Assembly: GCA_003695285.1 (NCBI GenBank)
Contig: RFIL01000306.1
Span: 1-28,327 of the forward strand
Origin: Calditrichota bacterium
GTDB lineage: Bacteria; Calditrichota; Calditrichia; RBG-13-44-9; J075
DNA length: 28,327 bases
Direction of reading: 5' to 3'
The notes under the pieces are model-generated. The model was given only the letters and a program-made list of their open reading frames with translations, was not told the DNA's origin and did not search any database. The position numbers and the translations under genes were made by a program. Shown piece after piece: positions 8,217-17,015 of the stretch; the first letter of the stretch is position 1, and every line of letters starts with the position of its first letter.

Positions 8217-9089
8217 TTAATAGGCATATTTATCGGGATTCTTTAGCAAATCAATTTCATATTCCGCACGCTGTTTCCAGTTTCGGTCCTTGCTGGCTGC
8301 CTGATAATAAGCAATCGCTTGTTGAGGCTGGTTCCGCAATTTATAAATTTCTCCAAGTCCAAAATTCGCCCCGGCTTTCACCACACTTTTTTTGGCGTAG
8401 GAAAGACAATTCTTATACGCTTTCTCAGCCTCGTCATACTTTTTCATTTTGAAATAAGCATCTCCCAATCGCAAGTAATTGTCTCCCTTTAAAGATCGGC
8501 TTCGATGATATTGGATTGCGTTTTGAAAAGCCTCGGCAGCCTTCTGATATTCACCCAATTCCATGTAGGAGACGCCTAATCCCTGCCAGGCAAGGGCATA
8601 TTTGTTATTCATTTCAACGGCCAATTTATAATTTTCAACCGCCTTGTTATAATTTTTCTGATGGCGATAAATTTCCCCCAAACCCCAATATGATTTCGCA
8701 TTGGAAGCATCGATGTTCAAGGCGGCTTTATAGCTATTCAGTGCTTCATTAAATTTCCGTTGTCTTAACTGAATATATCCCAGCGCTGCATAAGCTTTGA
8801 CCAGTTGTGGGTCTTTCTCAATGGCTGTTTGATAGGCCTTTTCAGCTTTGACATAATCTTTCTTTTTCTTATACACATTTCCCATCCAGTAATAGGCCAG
8901 CGCCAAGTTGGGATCTTTTGCGACTGCACCCTGATAACTTTCCAGTGCCTTCTCATAATTCCCCTGACGATAAAACTTATTCCCCTCATTAAACAGGCGT
9001 TTGGCTTCATTGGCATCATCCTGAGCAAACACCATAGCAAAGAGACTCAACACCAATGCGAATAAAACTATGGGGCGAAACATTTTCAT
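8217..9089 (-). CDS. Exported TPR-repeat protein
   Basis: A 290-residue protein with a Sec signal peptide: basic start MKMFRP, hydrophobic core to about residue 20, and a likely cut after VFA, leaving QDDANEAK at the mature end. No lipobox cysteine is present, so it should be soluble in the periplasm or membrane-associated through partners. About seven TPR units of 34 residues follow (roughly 30-272), with typical W/LG/Y/A positions such as AYYWMGNVY, AYAALGYIQ and AWQGLGVSY. No catalytic domain is visible, so a scaffold role in envelope complexes is the most that can be inferred. The start has a strong AGGAGGT 6 bases upstream. It follows efp by about 105 bases and has its own candidate promoter there. 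Confidence 0.9.
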   Translation of the reverse strand: MKMFRPIVLFALVLSLFAMVFAQDDANEAKRLFNEGNKFYRQGNYEKALESYQGAVAKDPNLALAYYWMGNVYKKKKDYVKAEKAYQTAIEKDPQLVKAYAALGYIQLRQRKFNEALNSYKAALNIDASNAKSYWGLGEIYRHQKNYNKAVENYKLAVEMNNKYALAWQGLGVSYMELGEYQKAAEAFQNAIQYHRSRSLKGDNYLRLGDAYFKMKKYDEAEKAYKNCLSYAKKSVVKAGANFGLGEIYKLRNQPQQAIAYYQAASKDRNWKQRAEYEIDLLKNPDKYAY

Positions 9090-9150
9090 TTACAGACCTC
9101 CTTCTACTAATTCCAACTTAAATAAATTTGCGGTATATAAGCTTCTCGTA

Positions 9151-9176
9151 TTTATAACACACTCGAAGTTGATCAA
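9151..9176 (-). promoter_or_regulatory. Candidate extended -10 promoter for the exported TPR gene
   Basis: On the minus strand TGTTATAAA (9151-9159) is an extended -10 element (TGn before TATAAA). A TTGATC (9171-9176) lies 14 bases upstream, too close for an ideal -35 but not essential with an extended -10. It is about 60 bases from the TPR start codon, between efp and that gene. Assigned by eye only. Confidence 0.3.
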
Positions 9177-9194
9177 GTTCCTTGGATTGGTCAC

Positions 9195-9761
9195 CTATTT
9201 ACTCACCCGGTCTAAATATTTCCCATCCCGGGTATCGATTCGTACAATTTCGCCTACCTCGACAAAGGGAGGGATTTGCACGACCAACCCGGTCTCCAGG
9301 GTGGCCGGTTTGTAGGAACCGGTTGCAGTTGCTCCCTTTATGTTAGGTTCAGTTTCCACCACTTTCAATTCCACAGACGGGGGAAGCTCCACCCCAACAG
9401 GATTCCCTTCATGGAAAAGAATTTGTACCACAGTTTCCGGAAGTAAATAGAGAACATCATCCCCCAGCATCTCGGAATTCAGATGAATTTGTTCATACGT
9501 TTCCAGATCCATAAAATAATAGTTATCCCCATCCTGATAGAGGTATTGATATTCTCGAGTAATCAAAGTTGCTTTTTCCACAGATTCATCCGGCCGAAAA
9601 CGAGTTTCCGCTTTGGTGCCGTCGGACAGTCGTTTCATCTTAATTTGCATTAACGCCTGCCCTTTTCCGGGGGTTACGTGCACAGCTTCCGTCACCCGGT
9701 ATAAATCATTTTTAAATTCTATCACGTTTCCTTTTCGGATTTGTATTGCTTTAATCTTCAT
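9195..9761 (-). CDS. efp: Translation elongation factor P
   Basis: A 188-residue EF-P, which relieves ribosomes stalled at polyproline stretches by entering between the P and E sites. The KOW-like domain I comes first, followed by two OB-fold domains. The tip loop reads TPGKGQA, placing a lysine (Lys33) where E. coli carries the beta-lysylated Lys34. The C-terminal signature region includes GATATGSYKPATLETGLVVQ and ends GEIVRIDTRDGKYLDRV, as expected. The frame is open further upstream, but the start MKIKAIQIRKGN at 9759-9761 is chosen because AGAGGAG lies 9 bases upstream and the family begins there. No EpmA, EpmB, EarP or YmfI-type modification enzyme is in the window, so the modification state is unknown. 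Confidence 0.97.
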   Translation of the reverse strand: MKIKAIQIRKGNVIEFKNDLYRVTEAVHVTPGKGQALMQIKMKRLSDGTKAETRFRPDESVEKATLITREYQYLYQDGDNYYFMDLETYEQIHLNSEMLGDDVLYLLPETVVQILFHEGNPVGVELPPSVELKVVETEPNIKGATATGSYKPATLETGLVVQIPPFVEVGEIVRIDTRDGKYLDRVSK

Positions 9762-9878
9762 AAAAATAAACTCCTCTAAATTTGAGCCTGAGAATTTAAA
9801 TGTCAAGACTATAAAATGCAATTGGTTTATCAATTTAATAAGAGACATTGGTAATGAGGTGGGTCCTGCCGGGGGAAT

Positions 9879-10793
9879 TTATGTTAGCCCATCAGCCGGA
9901 GAAAATTTTTTCAATTTTTCTTCCCAACATTTTTCATCCAGGGTATAGTGAAATTGTTCAAAAGTTGCTTTGACCCTTTTCTTATATTCCGGATGACGAA
10001 AGTATTCCCTCAACGCTTTCTTCACCGGGATTACCTGCTGACAGGTAAACCATTCGAAAGGATTTTCATTTTCCTTAACACACCCCAGGTCAATACCCCA
10101 GGAGACCTTTGCCAGGTGATATTTTTTTAATAAATCCCGGTTGATTGCCAAACGTTTTCCTTCACATTGCGGATCAATAAAAGAAGCCACCGGGGAATAA
10201 ATTTGAGCATTATGATAATACTCCGGTATGTTCACAATCCCATTTAAATTGAGCTGTTTGCAAGCCATCAGGATCACTTTTAAAACTACTTTACTTAGCC
10301 CCAATCCGGGATAATTTTGGCCGGGGAGGCGTGGTTTTCTTGTGGTAAATCCAAGTCGGGGATCCTGCAGAGTCAACCATTCGATAGTTAACACTTCCAG
10401 AGGTTGCGCTCGATAAGCATACTCAAAATCCGGTGTCAGGGTTAGCCAATCCCGCTTAACTACAATTTCTGCTAATAACAGGCTGGCATGCAATCCTTCA
10501 ATTACCGAGTGAATGGCTAACCGTTGACGATAAGGATCTCTGGTATCCATGGTGAGCTTGAGATTCCCAAATCCCCGCCTCTCCAGTTCTCTCCAGACAC
10601 CATATTTTCGAAGCACCTGTTCAATGTTTTGCTCACTAAATGCACCCAGAAATAATAACGAGGGCCGATCTTCAACATTGATTCCCAGCAAATCTTCTTC
10701 GGAGAATTCCAGTTCTGGAGGTTTTTGACCTCTTTTCTTTTCCACGTTTTTGTCAGGAGCTCCGGGTTTTTTCTTTTTTCGCCCACGCAACAT
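9879..10793 (-). CDS. Uncharacterised protein, possible GNAT-like acetyltransferase fold
   Basis: A 304-residue soluble protein that I do not recognise as a named family. The first 40 residues are charged and low-complexity (RGRKKKKPGAPDKN, then KKRGQKPPE). The centre has a stretch (about 165-215) reading LPGQNYPGLGLSKVVLKVIL, then a helix, then NIPEYYHNAQIYSP. This resembles motif A (the acetyl-CoA pyrophosphate loop, Q/RxxGxG/A, then a helix) and the following N-A-x-x-Y helix of GNAT acetyltransferases. The C-terminus is helical and rich in aromatic and basic residues. The gene lies 41 bases downstream of an HDAC-family deacetylase on the same strand, so an acetylation/deacetylation pair is a reasonable inference but unproven. 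The ribosome site is weak (AAGGG, about 12 bases upstream). Confidence 0.75.
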   Translation of the reverse strand: MLRGRKKKKPGAPDKNVEKKRGQKPPELEFSEEDLLGINVEDRPSLLFLGAFSEQNIEQVLRKYGVWRELERRGFGNLKLTMDTRDPYRQRLAIHSVIEGLHASLLLAEIVVKRDWLTLTPDFEYAYRAQPLEVLTIEWLTLQDPRLGFTTRKPRLPGQNYPGLGLSKVVLKVILMACKQLNLNGIVNIPEYYHNAQIYSPVASFIDPQCEGKRLAINRDLLKKYHLAKVSWGIDLGCVKENENPFEWFTCQQVIPVKKALREYFRHPEYKKRVKATFEQFHYTLDEKCWEEKLKKFSPADGLT

Positions 10794-10834
10794 TTTACTG
10801 ATTTGTCCCTTCGTTTCTAAGAAATAAAGTTGGT

Positions 10835-11761
10835 CTAATAGCCTTTCTCCAGTACCCAGCGAATAAAATTATAATAAATTTTCCAGCTTTCTTTTCCATA
10901 TCCTCCACCCGCGACAATTGCTAAAGGCAATTTTCGATGGCGGACTTCATTGAATACAAATTGATCGCGTTTTAACATTCCTTCTTCCGTAAGGTCAAAT
11001 TCTCCCAGCGCATCTTTGATATAAGGATCACTACCTGCTACATAAATGACCAGCTCCGGTTGAAAGCTACTAAAAACTGCGGGAAAGGCATCCTGCAATG
11101 CAGTGAGATACTCCGCATCAGAGACATGGAGTGGTAACTCAATATCCAGATTATTTTCCTTTTCAATGGCCTCCCAGGTGGCAGCATGGATAGAAAAAGT
11201 AAACACATCCGGATCGTTCTGATAAATCATCAGGGTTCCATTTCCCTGATGATAATCCAGATCCACCACCAGCACCTTTCTAATCGATTTCGTTTTACGA
11301 GCCTTTTCAATAGCAATGGCAATGTCATTTATCAAACAGAAGCCTTCCGCCCGGGCGGGTTGGGCATGATGATAACCACCCCCCAGATTAAACACCGGGA
11401 TATTATGATCCAGGGTATATTCCACCGCCAGTATGGTGCCTCCGGTAATATATCGAAAATATTCAAACACATAATCATCCCAGGGGTTAATGTAATCCAG
11501 CATCAATAGCTGACCCACATGCATTGGTGATTTCAATGTTTCAAGATATTTTTTCTCGTGTACCAGCAATATCTCTTCATCTGAGGCACGTTCTCCCTTC
11601 AAAAAATCTCCGTGTTTCATCAACTTATCGGCAATCAGCTGATCACGAATTTTTTTAAACTTCATAACATCAAACGCTCGATGTGAGTCCTGTGCATGAA
11701 CCGAGGCGATATACTCACTCCGATACACCACCCGACATCGGCGACGGAAAAACCATCTCAT
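10835..11761 (-). CDS. Histone deacetylase superfamily protein
   Basis: A 308-residue zinc-dependent deacetylase-fold protein. It keeps every catalytic landmark: the His-His pair in LGGGYHHAQ (His131, His132), FCLINDIAIA, the DxDxHxGNGT box (Asp167, Asp169, His171), the second zinc aspartate in AGSDPY (Asp245), and a tyrosine in VAGGGYG (Tyr288). Asp169, His171 and Asp245 would hold the zinc. The overall pattern resembles the class IV (HDAC11-like) and short bacterial members rather than AcuC. The substrate cannot be read from sequence: bacterial homologues act on acetyl-lysine, acylated polyamines or fatty-acylated lysine. It is the first gene of a two-gene unit with the GNAT-like protein. 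GGGAAG precedes the ATG at 11759-11761. It is divergent from valS. Confidence 0.93.
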   Translation of the reverse strand: MRWFFRRRCRVVYRSEYIASVHAQDSHRAFDVMKFKKIRDQLIADKLMKHGDFLKGERASDEEILLVHEKKYLETLKSPMHVGQLLMLDYINPWDDYVFEYFRYITGGTILAVEYTLDHNIPVFNLGGGYHHAQPARAEGFCLINDIAIAIEKARKTKSIRKVLVVDLDYHQGNGTLMIYQNDPDVFTFSIHAATWEAIEKENNLDIELPLHVSDAEYLTALQDAFPAVFSSFQPELVIYVAGSDPYIKDALGEFDLTEEGMLKRDQFVFNEVRHRKLPLAIVAGGGYGKESWKIYYNFIRWVLEKGY

Positions 11762-11801
11762 ATCTTCCCATTAACTAAATTTGCAGTGTCCTTACTTAAC
11801 C

Positions 11802-11867
11802 TTACCTTTTTCGAATCAGATCATCCTCTGATTTGGGCAATTTAATTCCTGCACTCAGCACTTCCAA
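11802..11867 (-). CDS. Possible 21-codon ORF in the HDAC gene leader
   Basis: A TTG at 11865-11867 has a perfect AAAGGAG (11874-11880) six bases upstream. It opens 21 codons (LEVLSAGIKLPKSEDDLIRK near the whole length) ending in TAA at 11802-11804, about 40 bases before the deacetylase ATG. The frame stays open 9 or 10 codons further upstream without an ATG. It could be a leader peptide, the tail of a decayed gene, or chance. No homologue is recognised, and the seven-C run at 11910-11916 upstream would be a natural frameshift point if this is a remnant. Confidence 0.25.
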   Translation of the reverse strand: MEVLSAGIKLPKSEDDLIRKR

Positions 11868-11994
11868 GTGAAACTCCTTTGAATCAAGAACGACAAGTTA
11901 AACATTGCACCCCCCCGTTTGTTGAAAGGTGAACTATCCCTCCTGAAAATCGTATCTTGAATTAAGTGATATAGTTGGTGAATAATCTATTATT

Positions 11995-12023
11995 TTGCAA
12001 TAAAATGAAGCTTATATTATATT
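11995..12023 (+). promoter_or_regulatory. Candidate sigma70-type promoter for valS
   Basis: TTGCAA (11995-12000) and TATATT (12018-12023) are separated by 17 bases, which is the optimal spacing. It lies about 130 bases upstream of the valS ATG, leaving a moderately long leader with no recognised riboswitch. If the organism uses Bacteroidetes-type promoters, this call would not apply. Confidence 0.35.
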
Positions 12024-12158
12024 TTGCAGTTTCAGAAAGAAATGTAGCGAAGGATAGATGTTACACGAATTTTTTAAATGAACATTTTGGGGGATTTAAG
12101 ACCCAATCCAATAGGCAGATTTAATAGAGTAAACTAATTAAACGATTATTGAGGAACT

Positions 12159-14828
12159 ATGAATCACTCTACGAAAACAACCACTGAAGAAATTCCAAAG
12201 GTATATGATCCCAACCAGGTGGAAACCCGCTGGTATGAATACTGGATGGAACACGGCTATTTTAACGCTGATGTGAATCCCAACAAAACGCCTTATACCA
12301 TCGTCATTCCTCCACCGAATGTAACCTCTGCATTGCATATTGGCCATGCCTTTAACAATACATTACAGGACATATTAATCCGATTTCATCGTAAACTGGG
12401 CTATGAAACATTGTGGTTACCAGGGACCGACCATGCTGGGATTGCTACCCAGAATGTGGTGGAAAAAGAATTGCGCAAACAGAACCTGACCCGGCACGAT
12501 CTGGGTCGGGAGGAATTCGTCAAACGAGTCTGGCAGTGGAAGGAAAAACATGGTGGAACCATCATCAAGCAACTAAAGATGATGGGCTGTTCCTGTGATT
12601 GGAGACGAGAGCGATTTACCCGCGATGAGAAATACTCCCATGCGGTTCTGGAAGCCTTTATCCGTTTGTATCGAAAGGGATGGATTTATCGTGGGAAATA
12701 CATAATTAACTGGTGCCCGCGTTGTGCCACCGCCCTTTCCGATGAGGAGGTCGTCCATAAGGAAACAGATGGTCATCTCTGGTATATTCGATATCCTCTC
12801 AAAGACAGTGATGAATACCTTGTAGTAGCCACGACACGACCGGAAACCATGCTCGGAGATACCGCTGTCATGGTTCATCCGGATGATAAACGCTACAAAA
12901 AATACATTGGCAAGACCGTTATATTGCCGCTGATGAATCGAGAAATTCCTGTTATTGGAGATTTACATGTGGATCCTCAGTTTGGTACCGGGGTGGTTAA
13001 AGTTACCCCTGCTCATGACCCCAACGACTTTCAAGTTGGACAACGACATGGGCTACCACAGGTCAACATTTTAAATGAAGACGGAACACTCAACGAACAT
13101 GCCGGTAATTTTGCAGGCCTGGATCGATTTGTGGCTCGAAAACAGATTGTAGAAACGCTTAAAAAACAGAAGCTGCTGGAAAAAATCGAGCCCCATCAAC
13201 ACAGCATCGGACACTGTCAACGATGTGATACCATCATCGAGCCCTATCTTTCCACCCAGTGGTTTGTGAAGATGAAAGAGCTGGCCAAACCGGCTTTAGA
13301 TGCGGTGCTGAATGGCGATATCAAACTGCATCCCCATGAGCGGTGGATCAAAACCTACATCCACTGGATGGAAAACATCCGCGATTGGTGCATCAGTCGT
13401 CAGTTGTGGTGGGGGCACCAGATACCGGTCTATTACTGTGATCATTGTAACCATCTGATGGTCGAACATCAGGCTCCTGAGAAATGCGAAAAATGCGGGA
13501 GCACGGAATTACATCAGGACCCCGATGTTTTGGATACCTGGTTTTCCTCATGGTTATGGCCATTTGCCACTCTTGGATGGCCAGAAGATACCGAAGATTT
13601 ACGCTACTTCTATCCTACCGACACCCTGGTAACCGGCGCTGATATTCTCTTCTTCTGGGTGGCACGGATGATTATCTCCGGATATGAATTTATGGGAGAA
13701 AAGCCCTTCAAGGACGTTTATCTCAACGGCATCGTCAGGGATGCTCAGGGACGCAAAATGAGTAAATCGTTGGGCAATGGCATCGATCCCCTGGATATTA
13801 TTGAAAAATACAGTGCTGATGCTCTTCGCTCCACCCTGGTGATGTTAAGCTCCGAAGGTCAGGATATCAATCTGGCGGAGTCCCATTTTGAAATCGGTAG
13901 GAATTTTTCCAACAAAATCTGGAATGCCTATCGTTTTCTGGCTTTAAATATCCAGACCCCCGTTGATAACTATACCGACTATCGGGAACATTTTGAACTG
14001 AGTGATCACTGGATTCTAAGCCGCTTGAATGAGACCGTGCGGAGTGTCACCGATAATCTCCACAATTTTCATCTCAACGACGCCTTTAATGCTGTTTACC
14101 ACTTTTTCTGGGATGAATTCTGTGATTGGTATCTGGAATTGATCAAACCCAGGCTGGCTCTGCAAGATTCTCAACCGGAAAAAATGACGGCTACGACAGT
14201 GGCTACCCATGTTATGAAAACCTGCATGGGACTTCTCCATCCATTTATCCCCTTCATTACGGAAGAAATCTGGCAACGATTAAAAAATGATGATGATGAA
14301 AGCCTGATCATTGCTCCCTGGCCCGAAACCGATGCTGCTCTGATACGACCTGCATTGGAGAAGGAAATGAGTCTTCTTCAAAATATTATTACCGGTATTC
14401 GAACCATTCGGGCTGAAATGAATATCCCTCCGGCCAAAAAAGCAACGCTGCTTTACCGAACCGAAAACGAACATCTCAGACAACTGATCACGGACTATGG
14501 CCATTATATTCAATTATTGGGAAGGATTGAAGATATCCATCCCTTAAAGGATGAAGGGGAACTCAAACAAACGGCCTCGATGGTTGTGGATGAACTGGAG
14601 TTATTTATTCCCCTGGCCGACTTAATTGATATTGAGGTAGAGAAAAAGCGGTTGCAGAAGGAAATCGACCGTCTGACCGATCAGATTGTTGGATTACAAA
14701 AGAAATTATCCAACGAAGATTTTCTTCGGAAAGCTCCTGAACAGGTAATTCAACAAAGTAAAGAAAAGCTGGCATCCTTTACTGAAAAGAGGGATAAGCT
14801 CAAAGTAAATCTGGAGCGATTATCCTGA
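12159..14828 (+). CDS. valS: Valyl-tRNA synthetase
   Basis: An 889-residue class Ia synthetase that charges tRNA-Val. The HIGH motif occurs in SALHIGHAF (60-63) and KMSKS at 533-537, with the valine-type sequence GRKMSKSLGNGIDPLDII. The CP1 editing domain, which clears Thr-tRNA-Val, is present with VATTRPETMLGDTAVMVHP and GTGVVKVTPAHDPNDF. Cys pairs (WCPRC, GHCQRC, YYCDHC and KCEKCG) suggest bound zinc. A C-terminal coiled coil (about 820-889) is the ValS tRNA-contact arm. Length and order are normal. GAGGAAC precedes the ATG closely. The gene is divergent from the deacetylase unit and followed after 113 bases by the PEGA gene, with no obvious terminator between. Confidence 0.98.
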   Translation: MNHSTKTTTEEIPKVYDPNQVETRWYEYWMEHGYFNADVNPNKTPYTIVIPPPNVTSALHIGHAFNNTLQDILIRFHRKLGYETLWLPGTDHAGIATQNVVEKELRKQNLTRHDLGREEFVKRVWQWKEKHGGTIIKQLKMMGCSCDWRRERFTRDEKYSHAVLEAFIRLYRKGWIYRGKYIINWCPRCATALSDEEVVHKETDGHLWYIRYPLKDSDEYLVVATTRPETMLGDTAVMVHPDDKRYKKYIGKTVILPLMNREIPVIGDLHVDPQFGTGVVKVTPAHDPNDFQVGQRHGLPQVNILNEDGTLNEHAGNFAGLDRFVARKQIVETLKKQKLLEKIEPHQHSIGHCQRCDTIIEPYLSTQWFVKMKELAKPALDAVLNGDIKLHPHERWIKTYIHWMENIRDWCISRQLWWGHQIPVYYCDHCNHLMVEHQAPEKCEKCGSTELHQDPDVLDTWFSSWLWPFATLGWPEDTEDLRYFYPTDTLVTGADILFFWVARMIISGYEFMGEKPFKDVYLNGIVRDAQGRKMSKSLGNGIDPLDIIEKYSADALRSTLVMLSSEGQDINLAESHFEIGRNFSNKIWNAYRFLALNIQTPVDNYTDYREHFELSDHWILSRLNETVRSVTDNLHNFHLNDAFNAVYHFFWDEFCDWYLELIKPRLALQDSQPEKMTATTVATHVMKTCMGLLHPFIPFITEEIWQRLKNDDDESLIIAPWPETDAALIRPALEKEMSLLQNIITGIRTIRAEMNIPPAKKATLLYRTENEHLRQLITDYGHYIQLLGRIEDIHPLKDEGELKQTASMVVDELELFIPLADLIDIEVEKKRLQKEIDRLTDQIVGLQKKLSNEDFLRKAPEQVIQQSKEKLASFTEKRDKLKVNLERLS

Positions 14829-14941
14829 ACCAATATCCTGAATTTCTTAACATGTGGGATAAAGAACTACCTGGAAAAGACCGATAGCACAGTTAACAGA
14901 AAAATGCCCTGAGTTGAATATAACAGATTGAAAATCCGAGA

Positions 14942-16897
14942 ATGAGTCCAAAAAAAACCTTTAGTTACCGATCACTCCAACTGATTAAAAGTGAAGAATA
15001 TTATCGTTTTTTCTCCCAATATCCGGAATACCAGCTTTATTTAAATCATCTGGGTGAACTCCACTGGATGACGGAAGAAGAAGCAGAAAATCAACACGAA
15101 TTTTTTATCTATACTCCCGGACCTCTGGCTCGGTTAAAACAAAAGCTCCATTTCCGTTCCTTACCTTCCTGGAATAAGCTATCCCCTCCGGAACGTGAAC
15201 TGCGTTTACAATTCCGTCAGTATCTGGAAAAAAAATATCTCGGCCAAGTTCAACCTCAAACGGAACGTTTACTCCCCGACCACTGGGAGCATCCATTGAC
15301 AGAAGAGGATATTGAAGGTATCCCCATTACCCTGGATATCATTGAATCCAGTGGCTGGCGGAAACCGGTCATCCTGGCTGGCGTTTTTCTGTTACTGATT
15401 TTGGCGGTTGGTCTTTATTTCTCTCTGGGATTTAACCAGAAGGAATTAACCGGAAAAATAAAGATATATTCCAATGTAAAAAGTGCCAGTATCTTTCTCG
15501 ATGACACCAAAATTGGCTATTCCGATTCAGTAAAAATCATTTCCAACATTCCCATAGGGAACTATCGTCTCAGTTTGGAAAAACCAGGATTTGATTGTAC
15601 CCCCCCGTTTCATGAAATCGAAGTTTTTCCCGATTCGGTGGTGGAAGTCAACTTTTTTCTCTCCCCGGTAGCCTCCACTGATATGGGCTATGTGCAAATC
15701 ACCACCGACTTTCCCGACTCACGGATTTTTATTGACAATAACTACCTGGGCCGAGTGGAAGAACAACCCCTTTATCCCCTTTCCACCGGAACCCATCGGG
15801 TGACCGTTAAAAAAAGTGGCTATATTACTTCTCCTGCAGAAGAAATTGTCACCATCTATCCGGGCGATACCACCCTGGTCATTTTCCATCAGGTACGAGC
15901 CACGACACAGGGTCCCGGTAAAGGCGATGGAAAAATACGGGTTCAGAATGGAACTCTGGAAGTGACTGCCAACACCAGTGGCGCTCGAATTTATTTGAAC
16001 GAGATGGATACCGGTAAAGAAGCTGATTATGTTTTCACCAACCTTGCACCGGGAACATACCATGTAAAGCTGGTAAAAGAGGGATACCGTTCAGTACCTG
16101 AGGAACAGGTTATCACCATCACCCAGCAAAATCCTTCGGCGGAAGTGGGATTTGAATTAATTAAAGAATATGAAGATGTTCGTATCATAACCCAACCGGT
16201 CGATGGGCAAATTTTCATCGATGGAAAATTGGTGGGGAAAGGAAAATATGTCGGTAAACTGAAGGTGGGGGAACATACCGTAAGTTTTGGAGATTTACCC
16301 GATTATAATACTCCCAACAGTCAACGAATTTCTGTTCAACCCAATATGCCGGTAAACATCACGGTGCAATACTTTCCCAATATTCAGATTTTAGCGGAAG
16401 TTACCCGGGATGGAAATATCCGAACTCAAGCCTGTGAAGTGAGCTTTGGCTATACCTTCAGCGACCGTGGGTTCAGCCCCAGTAACGAAGCAGGTCCGGA
16501 TATTGTGTTTCATGAAAAACTGAATGATTACTACTGGAAATTTGGTTTTGCCTTTCCCTTCCGCAACCCCAAAGGGAATGATGCTCTAAAGTTAACTTTT
16601 ACCATGCCTCAGGATCTCAATTTCCAGCAAAAATTTACCCTCAAGATTTTTGCCGCTGCTTCCAAGGAAAATTATCCCTTAACCATCTCCGGAAAGGTTG
16701 ATATTAAAATTCGGTTTAATGGCAAAATTCTTAGCTATTACTATAAACCACGTTTTCTGGAAGAATTGAATGGGATGGAAGAAAGCCGGTGGGATATCAG
16801 CTCTTACATCCGACCCGGGGTCAATTCCCTGGAAATCTCCACCACTGACAAAAACAATACCTTTTACTATTTAAAGAGAATTGTCATTTTTAATTAG
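14942..16897 (+). CDS. Membrane-anchored PEGA-repeat protein
   Basis: A 651-residue protein with one membrane helix (about 142-163) after a charged 140-residue N-terminal domain. This predicts N-terminus in the cytoplasm and C-terminus outside. Four PEGA-type units follow (about 171-240, 248-317, 338-406, 411-478). Each has the pattern of a strand, a short D-or-N-x-x-x-G turn (for example ASIFLDDTKIG, RIFIDNNYLG, ARIYLNEMDTG, GQIFIDGKLVG), then a Gly-x-(Y/H)-x-(L/V) strand ending in a K/E-x-G/Y. PEGA domains occur in bacterial and archaeal surface and signalling proteins. The C-terminal 170 residues look like a beta-sandwich (RWDISSYIRPGVNSLEIS near the end), perhaps a carbohydrate- or ligand-binding jelly roll. 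The N-terminal domain is unrecognised. The ribosome site is weak. Confidence 0.85.
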   Translation: MSPKKTFSYRSLQLIKSEEYYRFFSQYPEYQLYLNHLGELHWMTEEEAENQHEFFIYTPGPLARLKQKLHFRSLPSWNKLSPPERELRLQFRQYLEKKYLGQVQPQTERLLPDHWEHPLTEEDIEGIPITLDIIESSGWRKPVILAGVFLLLILAVGLYFSLGFNQKELTGKIKIYSNVKSASIFLDDTKIGYSDSVKIISNIPIGNYRLSLEKPGFDCTPPFHEIEVFPDSVVEVNFFLSPVASTDMGYVQITTDFPDSRIFIDNNYLGRVEEQPLYPLSTGTHRVTVKKSGYITSPAEEIVTIYPGDTTLVIFHQVRATTQGPGKGDGKIRVQNGTLEVTANTSGARIYLNEMDTGKEADYVFTNLAPGTYHVKLVKEGYRSVPEEQVITITQQNPSAEVGFELIKEYEDVRIITQPVDGQIFIDGKLVGKGKYVGKLKVGEHTVSFGDLPDYNTPNSQRISVQPNMPVNITVQYFPNIQILAEVTRDGNIRTQACEVSFGYTFSDRGFSPSNEAGPDIVFHEKLNDYYWKFGFAFPFRNPKGNDALKLTFTMPQDLNFQQKFTLKIFAAASKENYPLTISGKVDIKIRFNGKILSYYYKPRFLEELNGMEESRWDISSYIRPGVNSLEISTTDKNNTFYYLKRIVIFN

Positions 16898-16963
16898 GTT
16901 CTCTCTCTCTTTCGAGCGCTTAACAAACCTGATGATCCTCTCAACAATCCATTTTATAATGAA

Positions 16964-16995
16964 GGGTTTTTCGATGCCTGTTCACCGAAAAACCC
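16964..16995. terminator. Hairpin between convergent genes, possible bidirectional terminator
   Basis: GGGTTTTTCG (16964-16973) pairs perfectly with CGAAAAACCC (16986-16995) across a 12-base loop. It lies between the PEGA stop (plus) and the AbgT stop (minus). No U-run follows the stem in either direction, so classical Rho-independent function is doubtful, but its location fits a shared transcription end. Confidence 0.45.
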
Positions 16996-17015
16996 CATTG
17001 TGTTGTTTGAGTGGT

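Larger units (their letters stand above)
11762..12158. other. Divergent intergenic region between the HDAC gene and valS
   Basis: These 397 bases hold no long ORF. I see a candidate valS promoter (11995-12023), a possible 21-codon ORF reading toward the deacetylase gene (11802-11867), and a run of seven C (11910-11916). There is no T-box signature before valS: the conserved antiterminator bulge sequence and a terminator hairpin are absent. Confidence 0.6.

Noticed and set aside
8765..9065. Overlapping ORFs on both strands in the exported TPR gene
   Set aside because: Repetitive TPR coding gives long alternative frames; the frame with signal peptide and TPR pattern is the real one.
11809..11820. 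TTCGAATC resembling a tRNA T-loop
   Set aside because: No acceptor stem, anticodon arm or paired T-stem around it; no tRNA is supported anywhere in the window.
11903..11920. Near-match of an 18-base C-rich stretch to one in the PEGA gene (around 15593-15610)
   Set aside because: A single 16-of-17 match is expected by chance in a window of this size.
12024..12158. T-box riboswitch before valS
   Set aside because: No T-box sequence and no terminator/antiterminator pair are present in the leader.
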